A stretch of DNA of 64,000 nt from Achatina immaculata. Taxonomy: Eukaryota; Mollusca; Gastropoda; Stylommatophora; Achatinidae. Within the stretch, counting starts at the first letter, position 1; each line of letters starts with the position of its first letter. Position numbers and translations under genes: made by a program. The notes beneath the pieces were generated by a model that saw only the letters and a program-made list of their open reading frames with translations, was not told the DNA's origin and did not search any database. Below are positions 11,396 through 20,435 of this stretch, piece by piece. Location of the stretch: the NCBI GenBank assembly GCA_009760885.1, contig CM019719.1, positions 38,094,584 through 38,158,583 of the forward strand. Reading direction: 5' to 3'.

Positions 11396-12207
11396 CACAA
11401 ACTATTGGAGATTATGAAATACCAGAGATTAGATATGCTGATAATGCAGTATTACTGTCCACAACACAAAAAAGAAATGGAAAAACTAATTATGTCAGTC
11501 CATAAGAATAGTGAAGAGCAAAACATCTATCTTAATGTGAGCGAACTAAATTGATGATAAATGATAAAACAAATAAGACAGTTGAAATATGTATCAATGA
11601 GGACAAATTGGAAGAAGTGGAGAGTTTTGAATATCTTGGATCATTACTAACCAATAATGGGGATACAGTAAGGGAAATTAAAAGGAGGACATCTATCGCT
11701 CTTCAGAAAGTAAAACAACTAAAGAATCTGTGGAGAGGAACAGGCAGAACTTCAAAAATAAGATTTTTAAGGGCGTGCATCTTTCCTATTGCAACATATG
11801 CCTGTGAGACCTGGACAGTTTACAAAACAGCTGAGAAACACATAAATGCCTTTGAATGTAAATGCTACAGAAGAGTCCTTCAAATATCATGGACGCAAAA
11901 AAAAAAAAATATATCCATACTACAAGAACTTAATATTGAATAAGGTTGGTTAATAAAGAGGATTAAAGAGAGAAAACTTAAATATTTTGGACACATTAAA
12001 CATCATGATCATTTATAGAAGACTGTCTTGGAAGGGTACATAATGAGAAAAAGAAAGAGAGGAAGACCAAGGCGAAGATGGCTGCAAGATATTGTTGATA
12101 ATCTGCAGTTGGATGCATCAATAGCAGGTCATCTTGCTTACAACTGAGAGGCCTAAAGGAGAGCTATTAGGAAGGCAAAGTTTCACAAGGGACATGCAAA
12201 TGACTCA
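11396..12207 (+). mobile_element. AATG-family RTE-like LINE, 5'-truncated
   Basis: It begins inside the palm domain at a degraded IPEIRYADNAVLLST, where the catalytic YADD reads YADN. It continues through EKLEEVESFEYLGSLLTNNG, ARTWTVYKTAEKH-type sequence and the KRKRGRPRRRWLQDIVD region to the 3' end AAGTTTCACAAGGGACATGC. A frame break lies at about 11540 and a stop at 11941. The active-site change and the stops make it dead. Confidence 0.85.
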
Positions 12208-12308
12208 CTGTCATAAAGTACTAACATATTAGAGCTGTGGTTCTTAATCAGGAGTCCATGTACCCCCAGGGGACCACAGAAGACTTTTGGGGGCCCATAG
12301 GCTAGCAA

Positions 12309-12665
12309 TACTCGGCATCAAGTGGAACGAATTCAAGAACAATGCAGAGATAAGACAGATGACTGAACAACAACCAGTCTCATGAGTGATCAGGAAAAGA
12401 AGATGGACATATGTTGGTCACTTGATGAGAAGAAATGATCAGAGGATCCCAAAACAAGCTATTAAGTGGAATACAACAGGCCAAAGAAAAAGAGGCAGAC
12501 CACGTGAAACTGTGAAGAGGACATTGTTAAGAGAGGCCAAATTAACAGGCATAAAATCCTTTGATGAGGTTGAAAGACTCGCCGAAGAAAATTGACGAAC
12601 TACTTTGCGAGCCCTATGTGACGTTTAACGGCACGGGAAGGATATAAGATATAAGATAAGATAAG
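12309..12665 (+). mobile_element. AAGAT-family LINE, 3' fragment with TSD
   Basis: Coding runs from KWNEFKNNAEIRQMTEQQ through RRWTYVGHLMRRNDQRIPKQ to GIKSFDEVERLAEEN, then the tail AAGGATATAAGATATAAG. A perfect 12-bp duplication, ATAGGCTAGCAA, flanks it at 12297-12308 and 12666-12677. Confidence 0.93.
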
Positions 12666-12740
12666 ATAGGCTAGCAAATGAGTGTCTTGATTAAAAGAAA
12701 TCTTAGCATCATCTAGGTTCTATTTATTTCCCTATTTTTA

Positions 12741-12990
12741 TGAGGTAGTCTGAGTGGCAAAGTGGTTAGTGCACTGGTCTCTCATGGTAAAGGTCGGGGG
12801 GTTCGAATCCAGCCAGAGGTGCCCCAGTCACCCAGCTGTAGAAATGGGTACCAAACTTCTTCTGGAATTGGGAAAGGAAAGGCTGCCAGGTGTGATACTG
12901 ACCATATCACCCTCTAGTGTGCTGAAAGGTCAAGGAAAATATGGGCACTAACACCATATTCCTATGTGCCTCTAAGGCACGACAGGATTA
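12741..12990 (+). mobile_element. tRNA-derived SINE, complete, with TSD
   Basis: The pol III internal promoter is visible: an A-box region GAGTGGCAAAGTGGTTAGTG at 12752-12771 and a B box GGGTTCGAATCC at 12799-12810. An unrelated body then ends at GACAGGATTA. A perfect 11-bp duplication, CCCTATTTTTA, flanks it at 12730-12740 and 12991-13001. It is not a working tRNA gene because no full cloverleaf closes. It provides the reference for the expanded copy at 2205-3025. Confidence 0.85.
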
Positions 12991-13143
12991 CCCTATTTTT
13001 ACTGAGCAGTCCACAACTGTTCTCTGGCCAGAAAGGAGGTCCATGGTTAAGAACCACTGTTTTACAACAATGTACAGTTTCACAATTTTTTCTTTATTGA
13101 ATAGTGCTCTCATTTCTGGTAAATTCCTACTCTGGCTAGTAAA

Positions 13144-13260
13144 ATGGAAACAAGAGTTCCATACCATGCAGGCTTTTTGCTGGGACGCTCAGTAGATGCA
13201 AGGAAAATGCAACCTGGATACATGCTAATTGATAAAGACTATGTTCCAGATATTGAGAAT
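13144..13260 (+). CDS. SNTX-AIG1-Hint gene, first coding exon
   Basis: Thirty-nine codons start with ATG in a good context (TAAAATGG) and end at a consensus donor (GAGAAT|GTAAGT) in phase 0. An acceptor-like TACTCTGGCTAG lies just upstream at 13128-13139, so a non-coding 5' exon probably precedes it. The peptide contains AGFLLGRSVDARKMQPGYML. This fits the LG-x(3)-D-x-R-x(4)-PG opening typical of the stonustoxin/neoverrucotoxin-like (SNTX) N-terminal domain, a perforin-related fold also found in many non-toxin animal proteins. The next exon is in the matching phase. The family call rests on motif resemblance only. The exon itself looks solid. Confidence 0.65.
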
Positions 13261-14238
13261 GTAAGTATACACAAATCTTAAACATATAATTATTTGTAAA
13301 TGTGAATCCTCACATATTTTCTTCCTTAAATTTACTTTTAATTTCATATCCTGTTATGTTAAATATTTGCAACATTTCAAAGATAATTTAATTGAAAATG
13401 ACAATAATAACTGCCATCATCCTGTGCTATTGTTGTACTTAAAGTTGTCTACAATAGTTTATGGCTTGTTGTACTATTCACTTTCACATTATTTTTGGAC
13501 ATGTTACCATTGATTCTATTTTTGATGCCTCCATGTTATAAATCATGATAAAATCCTGTTTTGTTTTTTTTTTTGCTTTTGAATTTTTCCTCGAAGTTGA
13601 TTTATCAGTATCTTGTTTCACCTCTTAATATTTTTAACAAATCTGCAATCATCTCTTCTCAGCACATGCTCCACATTCTGTGTGCAAATCTCAGGTACCT
13701 CAGTTTTCATTTTCCCTATTTTCCTGAGTTTACAGAAAAGTTTATATGAGAAACAACTATAGGGAAATTCTCAAGCTAATACAGTGCAGGAGCTTATATT
13801 TTTAAAGTTACAGCATATGTCTCAGTAGTCAGAGAAAAAAACATAATTAGTTAGATCCTTCATTTGTAACTATAAGTATAGTAAATGTATTCAACAATTA
13901 GACAGGAAACTCTGTGAAAGAAAAACAACTACTCAGATCATTATAGAAATTATCCCCTCCCCCAAGGCAAGCATTTTGGCCCTTTAAACTTTTGATGCTT
14001 TATTTTTTTTTTGGGGGGGGGGGGAGAGGGGGAGAGCTCCTCTGGGTCATGATTTCCAGAGGTCTGTGAGTTGTTGGATTGTAACCACTTCATTAAGACT
14101 GAAGATACTACTTGGATGATCACATCTGTAACTTACCAACCCAGGAATATGAAACCATAAGTAACTGATAAATATGTTATTTGAAAGATGTGAGCTTTTT
14201 CAGAAGAGCTTTCATGTAGCAGATTTTGTTTCTGTGGA
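13261..14238 (+). other. Intron sequence without other features
   Basis: AT-rich intronic sequence with a G-rich run at 14011-14040. I see nothing else supportable here. Confidence 0.5.
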
Positions 14239-14372
14239 GTATTCCTTCTTCTTCATTCGCTTCTACCACCAAGACCGCCCTGTGATCCTACTGAGTTTAC
14301 TCCTGTGGTCCTCGTTAAGTCCCATGGTCCCCCATGTGGTCACCAAAAGGACCACACGAGATTCCTAAAAAT
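14239..14372 (-). mobile_element. GC-rich GAA-tailed element, 3' fragment
   Basis: (TTC)n followed by CATTCGCTTCTACCACCAAG and the GTGGTCCTCGTTA segment matches the last ~125 bp of the element at 38629-39889, on the minus strand. ATTCCT flanks both sides, a possible 6-bp duplication. Confidence 0.75.
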
Positions 14373-14644
14373 AAATGGGCAAATGAACCAACAAAGGATG
14401 GTGTATAACTGCTTCAGATATAAAGAAGTGTAATACATGCAGAGACCATTATAACTATCAATCAAACATGGAGCTGGTCAGAGAAAATGATTAAGTCAGA
14501 AACTGTGACTGCACTACTTCTATCTCTTCAACATCAACTCTGCAAAAATGAGAACAAGTGATCTTTTTAGGCACACAAGATTGTAATTAGACCTGACTGA
14601 AGTGTGAATGATAGACAAAAAAATTACATCTCAGCCTGCTACAA

Positions 14645-15945
14645 TGGTATTCTTCTTCTTCTTCTTTGTTCGCTTCTACCACCAAAACCGCACTGTGATC
14701 CTACTGAATTTATGCCTGTGGTCCTCGTTAGGTTCCATGGTCTCCCCGAAAGGACCACACGAGATCCACGAGAGGACCAAAAGGGGTTCAGAGTATCGCA
14801 GGGCTTTAGCTGTATTCTTGGTGGGTCTCTGAAGCGGATTGCGTGACACCGTGGTGTTTTCGTTGCACCATTTTAGTCTAGAGTTGGACTTTCTCACCGG
14901 AAGACCTCGACGTGTTTAGGATATCAGTGCATCCCCGCTGGATGAGAGGCGGTAGCCCAACCAGGCCAGAGTTGGACCTTCTCACTGGAAAACCTCGACA
15001 TGTTTTGAGATACCCGTGTATCACCGCCGGATGAGAGGTGGTTGCCCATCTAGTCCAGAGTTGGACTTTCTCACCGGAAAACCTCAGCGTGATTAGGATA
15101 CGCAAACATCCCCACCGGATGAGAGGTGGTTGCCTATCTAGACTGCCCTGGTCCAGTGTCTCCGACTTCAGCATTTTGCGGTCGTGGCCGCTACCCTTCC
15201 TAGTTGTTACCAGGATGAAGCTTTTGTCCAGGAGGACGAATCCTCGCCACTAGTGACTTCCACCCCTGGGTTGAGCCGGTTTAGGCATATTATCCCAGTA
15301 TGGGCGTGTTTGGGACGTGACCGATCTCTAGAGCAGAGGTACTGTGACATGCATAGCCTTCAAGATTCACCCCTGGTGTGAGCCGGTTTAGGCAAAGTTC
15401 ACCAGTATGGGTGTATATCAGGTGTGACCGACCTCTAGAGCGGAGGTGGCATGACATGTCTAGCCATCAAGTTCCACCCCTGGTGTGTGCTGGTTTAGAC
15501 GTGGCCGGCCTCTAGAGCAGAGGTGCCGTGGTATGTATAGCTCTCGCAGCGATACTACTGGACATACCGATTAAACTTGACTTTGTCCTTTCCACCACCT
15601 TTTCACATTGGCGCTGCACAGCAACCTTTATTTCTTTTCCGCATTTTTCTTCTTTGACTGGGAGGAGCTTCACTCCACGCGCGGCATTCAAAGAGTCTCA
15701 CCAGCAGTGTCTTAACCTCTGGGACAAGCTGGTTCATGCATTTCACCCGATATGACTGCACTCAGGACGTGGCCGACCTCCAGACCAGAGGTGCTGTGAT
15801 TTGACTGTTTGCTTCACTTTATCCTTTTTACCACCTTTTCCGCAGTGATGCTGCGCGGCAACCCCATTTGCACCTTTCTTCATTGGCCAGGAGGAGCACC
15901 GCTCCATGCACGGCAGCTGAAGAATATCGCCAACAGCGGACAGTG
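14645..15945 (-). mobile_element. GC-rich GAA-tailed retroelement, long copy
   Basis: Minus-strand copy: the tail (TTC)n lies at 14651-14668 and the 5' side reaches the CCGCTGTTGGCGA segment. Inside are three ~89-bp units (GGACTTTCTCACCGGAAAAC type, 14880-15145) and three ~107-bp units (GAGCCGGTTTAGGC type, 15270-15540). The copy at 38629-39889 has fewer of the second kind. It is about 1.3 kb and markedly more GC-rich than its surroundings. Apparent open frames are formed by the tandem units and are not believed to be genes. A possible 6-bp flank, TGGTAT, is shared. Confidence 0.85.
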
Positions 15946-17252
15946 GTATCAAGGAACACAAGGAACAAAGTTAGCAGAAGCAACTGACATCAGATATTTT
16001 GAACATGGTTAATATATACAGCTAGCAATTTATAAAGAAAAATTATTTCAGTTTGAGCTGTAAGTAATAAACACACAGCGACTCCTGACTGAAAGATCTG
16101 TGAATGAAAAAAAATAGGGATAATGCATCCTTGAACTAATCAACATGCAGACAATAAAAACATCAGAGGTTTGCAACTCACCTATATACAGCTAATTCTG
16201 GTATGGATGAAAGTTCTGATTGCAGTGGATTTCATATTAAGTTAATTATTTGATATGGTAACATTCGATAGAAGCATGTGGACACCTCCCAAACCCACCC
16301 ACTCACCCCCCCCCAATATCTTGAAAGTTGTTGCACAGATTTCATTGATATTTCTAAAACTCAAACTTTCATTCTCTACAGAACATGTGTGATAATGCAT
16401 TCTGGGCAGTCATGTGTTAATTAATGGCTGATGAAATAAATCCTTCACTTTTATGGCACCTGATTGCTTCACATTACTTGCAGCACATGCCATTCTTGAT
16501 CTAGGCATCTTTACTCTGTCTATATCTGGGGTGTTCAACTTCAGTGGCCTCAAAAGTCACAACTTTATATGGAAATTGAATGGCAAGCTGTGTCTAAATC
16601 ACCTGGTTTTTTCTAGGTTACATAAAAAAATGAGAAAAAGTGACAGCTGTGAATTAAAGGTGAATTGATTGTATTTAATTTGCTTCTCAGGTTTAAAAAA
16701 ATACTTTTACATGTATTAAAGACTCAAATTTTATGGAAGCACATTTTTAACATTAAATATATTTGATTATATGTTAATTTTAATTAAATAAATTACATTT
16801 TCATAATAACTTCATGGGCTGCAAAAATAGGTCTCATGGCCCCATGCAGCCTACCAGACCTCTGATCCAGAGCAAGTGAAATATTACCTGATGTCTGGTC
16901 ATGCACCAGGCAAAAATTAAAACAGGCTGTACTTTCAAATTATATATGACTGACAGCACCCAGCAGAATGATGTCATTAAAGCATGTGTTGTATTATTAA
17001 TACAGAGCTGTAATGAAACCATTATTTCTATTGACTAAAAATGTTGAGTTGCAAGCTAGGTCTGAGACACTGTTTTACATCTTAAAGTTAAAAGTAACTA
17101 GAGTCGCCATCAAGTCCGAGTTGATCAACTTGATTCTCCATCTTTGCAAAAAATAAATTATATTCTGAAAGAGATTACAGATGTCAGCATTTATTTTGGT
17201 GATACACTTTTAATTTTTGTAGCAAGATCTCATCAAATCAGTTTTCATTTCT
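15946..17252 (+). other. Intron sequence without other features
   Basis: AT-rich intron with a C-rich run near 16300. No exon or mobile element is recognised. Confidence 0.5.
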
Positions 17253-17825
17253 TCCTCTGCCATTTTTTTTTGTTATAGTTTGCTTATAATAACATAAAAT
17301 CTAATATTTCATTACATTTTATGTTCTGTCTGCAGGTCAGTAAGACAACATCCCAGTTTTCATTTGTCACTAATTTGGCTGATGTTTGTCGCATTCTCGA
17401 TTTACCCCCAGAGTATGTTCTCAAAGTCAGAGCCGGAGTTTTTGAGAACGAAATGGTAGATGCTTGCCTTAAGAGCATTGGAAAAACAGACTCATTCACT
17501 GTTGCCTTCAGAATAACATATGTGGAGGTATCATTTATTTTACATATTTTTTTCTATTTTCCAGCACCCAGAATCAGTGAAAAAGTTTGTATGCCCATAT
17601 TGTTCAAGATGAAGTAATACAATTGACCTGAGGATGTAAGTAGACTAATTGATAGTGATCTGTATTTTTACTGGAATATTTGTAGATTCATGACCCACTG
17701 CTGTTGCCATCCATTCAATTCAAGCGTAAAATGTGGCATTTGACATATTAGTTCGTGGGAAAGGAGCCTATGAACATGAAGAATATTTTGTCTCATAATC
17801 AGAATTGAAGTGGTAAACAAGCTGT
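17253..17825 (+). repeat. 573-bp duplication, copy 1 (contains an exon)
   Basis: This is nearly identical to 19157-19729, including the exon, both splice borders and about 300 bp of 3' intron. Only a few substitutions and small indels are seen. Similarity starts at TCCTCTGCC and stops at CAAGCTGT. Confidence 0.95.
17336..17527 (+). CDS. SNTX-AIG1-Hint gene, exon 2
   Basis: A 64-codon exon of 192 nt, phase 0 at both ends, with acceptor TTCTGTCTGCAG and donor GTGGAG|GTATCA. The peptide includes TTSQFSFVTNLADVCRILDL and then YVLKVRAGVFENEMVDACL. It ends with the beta-type segment SFTVAFRITYVE. This pattern fits the part of SNTX-like N-terminal domains that follows the opening LG..PG motif: a Ser/Thr strand, a short helix, 'LxVxAGxxE', then a strand. 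It joins the first exon and the exon at 23007 without a frame change. A near-identical duplicate lies 1.9 kb downstream. Confidence 0.75.
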
Positions 17826-18322
17826 GTACATCAACGTTATCATCTTTTTCTATATGTGACTTAATGATTGCCTATTATTAGGGTAAGTTATGAATTTGTT
17901 ACTTCCAACTATCATCACATTTTTTTACCATTGTCCTTTAAAAACCTTCTGCTAATTATATTTTATGTTTATAATTATAAATAAATAATGAATAGGTATT
18001 GATTTTTATAGAAGTTGAATTGTGTTTCACACATTCAGATTACCTCTCCCTCCTTCTCTCTCTCTCTTCCCCTCCCCTCTTTCTTCCTCTCTTCTTCTCA
18101 CTTTTGTATTATCTAAGTACTGAAACTGTCAGTCCAAATACTGATTAAATGGTCTAATGCAGTAATGCAGCTATGAAAATATCAGAGAATCTGCATGTGT
18201 CATTCAATTCCACTATTCAGTTTTATTATTCATTTGTGTTTTTGAAGGCTGTTACAAGTTAGGCTTTCAGTGGGGCACAAAAACTTTCCTGATTTTGCTT
18301 TATATGACAAAATGTGATAAAT
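17824..18322 (+). repeat. Inverted repeat arm, 499 bp
   Basis: It is the reverse complement, as far as I can read without mismatch, of 22379-22817 plus 20436-20496. The other arm was later split by a LINE. It includes a CT-rich stretch at 18044-18092. It begins where the 573-bp duplication ends and stops where the GA-tailed LINE tail begins. Confidence 0.93.
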
Positions 18323-19160
18323 CTCTCTCTCTCTCTCTGAACCTTAAGTGCCCAGGGCACATGGGGCTTCCGCAAGGGTTTTCCACAAATGCCTGTCTTT
18401 CGCCTTTTTTTCTGCTCTTGCCCAGGTGAGCCCTCTATTGCTCAACATCCTTTCTGTTGTTCTTCTCTATGTCTCTTTTGGTCTACCCTTACTTCTGCTC
18501 CCCTGTGGTGTCCATCTTAGTGCTATTTTTGGTAGTGAGTTGTTAGTCATTCGGAGCACATGTCCCAACCATCGACAGCGTCTTTCCTCAATAATTGTTG
18601 TCAGTGGTTTCATCTGCATTTCTGCCAATAAGATGTTATTTCTTATGGTGTTTGGCCAAAATATTTTTTTAATTCTACGTAAACATTTAGTCTGGAAAGA
18701 ATTCAACTTGTTTTCTATGGTTTTGGTGATTTTCCAGCATTCACTTCCATAGAGTAGTACACTTAGAACATTACTCTTAAATATCCTGATTTTCATATTT
18801 ATGCTTAGTTTATTTGATTTCCATATATTCTGTAGCATTGCAAAAGCCTGGTTTGCTTTAGTAAGTCTGCTGTTGATGTCCTCTGTGCTGTCTCCATTTT
18901 CTACTACTCTGCTGCCAAGGTATACAAATTCGTTGACCTCCTCCACTAACTTGTTATCTACTCTGAGTACATTTCTGTTGTTCACATTTTGCTTCATTAA
19001 CTTTGTCTTTCCTACGTTGATCTTTAGTCCTATGTTGTTTGCATTCTGGGTTAACTTGTTTATTTTATCTTGCATATCTTTGTGACTGCTTGATAATAGA
19101 CAAATGTCGTCCACAAAGTCAAGGTCCTCCAGCACTGTGTTAAGGGTCCATTGTAATCCT
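18323..19160 (-). mobile_element. GA-family RTE-like LINE, 5'-truncated
   Basis: The minus strand reads LEDLDFVDDICLLSSSHKDM, where the catalytic FADD has become FVDD. It continues through YLGSRVVENGDSTEDINSR and LLYGSECWKITKTIENK to RWTPQGSRSKGRPKET and the tail, seen as (CT)n at 18323-18338. It is about 95% like the copies at 41838-44668. The altered active-site residue implies a dead copy. Confidence 0.92.
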
Positions 19161-19729
19161 CTGCCATTTTTTTGTTGTTATAGTTTGCTTATAATAACAT
19201 AAAATCTAATATTTCATTACATTTTATGTTCTGTCTGCAGGTCAATAAGACAACATCCCAGTTTTCATTTGTCACTAATTTGGCTGATGTTTGTCGCATT
19301 CTCGATTTACCCCCAGAGTATGTTCTCAAAGTCAGAGCCGGAGTTTTTGAGAACGAAATGGTAGATGCTTGCCTTAAGAGCATTGGAAAAACAGACTCAT
19401 TCACTGTTGCCTTCAGAATAACATATGTGGAGGTATCATTTATTTTACATATTTTTTTCTATTTTCCAGCACCCAGAATCAGTGAAACAGTTTGTATGCC
19501 CATATAGTTCAAGATGAAGTAATACAATTGACCTGAGGATATAAGTAGACTAATTGATAGTGACCTGTATTTTTACTGGAATATTTGTAGATTCATGACC
19601 CACTGCTGTTGCCATCCATTCAATTCAGGTGTAAAATGTGGCATTTGACATATTAGTTCTTGGGAAAGAAGCCTATGAACATGAAGAATATTTGTCTCAT
19701 AATCAGAATGGAAGTGGTAAACAAGCTGT
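19157..19729 (+). repeat. 573-bp duplication, copy 2 (contains an exon)
   Basis: Near-identical to 17253-17825. It starts exactly at the truncated 5' end of the GA-family LINE, with TCCTCTG shared between LINE and duplicate. Confidence 0.95.
19241..19432 (+). CDS. SNTX-AIG1-Hint gene, duplicated exon 2
   Basis: Same 64 codons, splice sites and phase (0-0) as the exon at 17336. The clearest coding change is Ser to Asn at the second codon (GTCAGT to GTCAAT). A phase-symmetric exon can be skipped, used alternatively or included in series without breaking the frame. Inclusion of both would double one structural element of the SNTX-like domain, so alternative use, or an assembly duplicate of two haplotypes, is more likely. 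The sequence cannot tell which. Confidence 0.6.
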
Positions 19730-19734
19730 CTAGA

Positions 19735-20165
19735 TGTAAGAGATCGTGAAAGCTGGAATCACAAAGCATTACCTTTTATGTTTCCAAACAATATACTCTC
19801 TCTTTTACCATTCTGTCTGCCTCTTTGTTTCCCTGGATGATACTGTGCATAGGTATCCTCTGTATGACTACTTTTTAAAAATTTTGAACTTATGATAAGG
19901 CTTCTGTCAAGTTATCCAAAACTTTAATCTTTTGATGTTTTAATGCCTTTATGATGGCTTCTGAATTTGTGAAGAAAAATATTTGATTCTTTATGGTTTC
20001 TGCATTCAGTTACTTTCATGGCTGCTGTTTTAATTGCTTCCACTTCTGATCTATGGTCATTAGAATAGGCATCTGTTTGTATGGCCATCTGTATTGTTTG
20101 TTCTTGTTTCAGTTTTATGTATAGTCTAGCTAGGTATACAGCAAAAGAAAAGAGACAAACCAAAC
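19735..20165 (-). mobile_element. LINE RNase H fragment
   Basis: The minus strand shows QTDAYSNDHRSEVEAI (RNase H strand with the catalytic Glu context) and then HSIIQGNKEADRMVKE, which fits the H-x(4)-GN-x-xAD end of LINE-type RNase H. The segment between holds stops. It belongs to an I/Ingi/Jockey-like LINE, but not obviously to the copy at 34990-39936. Confidence 0.6.
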
Positions 20166-20435
20166 TGTTGATCCATTCCAGTTAACCTTCCCTAGAGAGA
20201 TGGCACTGAATAATGATGATAATGACATTGTAATGATAGACATCTTGAATTATTGTATGTGCATTATATCTAGAAAAAAAGGAACAGTTCATTCAAACTG
20301 CAGCTATAGATTTAGACTTTCAGTGACTGAAAAAGACATACATTAATGAGAGTTTAAAGGGAAAAAAATAATTTTCCTGAAACTGATAATAAAAGTGCAG
20401 TTAACAATATCAGAATAAACTGATTTACACTAAGT

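Larger units (their letters stand above)
12235..13059. mobile_element. Small hAT-like MITE carrying two nested insertions
   Basis: The ends are inverted: CTGTGGTTCTTAATCAGG on the left and CATGGTTAAGAACCACTG on the right. This CAGTGGTTCTTAA type is common at hAT-family termini. Removing the nested LINE (12309-12665) and SINE (12741-12990), each with one duplication, leaves about 200 bp. No transposase is present. I could not read a clear 8-bp duplication. Confidence 0.6.

Noticed and set aside
12741..12830. tRNA gene
   Set aside because: A and B boxes are present but the cloverleaf does not close, and the sequence is TSD-bounded with a non-tRNA body; it is a SINE head.
14878..15174. 98-codon frame with repeated PVRRSNSGLVGLPPL-like units, also near 39357 and 40651
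   Set aside because: Produced by the ~89-bp tandem units of the GC-rich element. The repeated peptide follows unit number and shows no independent constraint.
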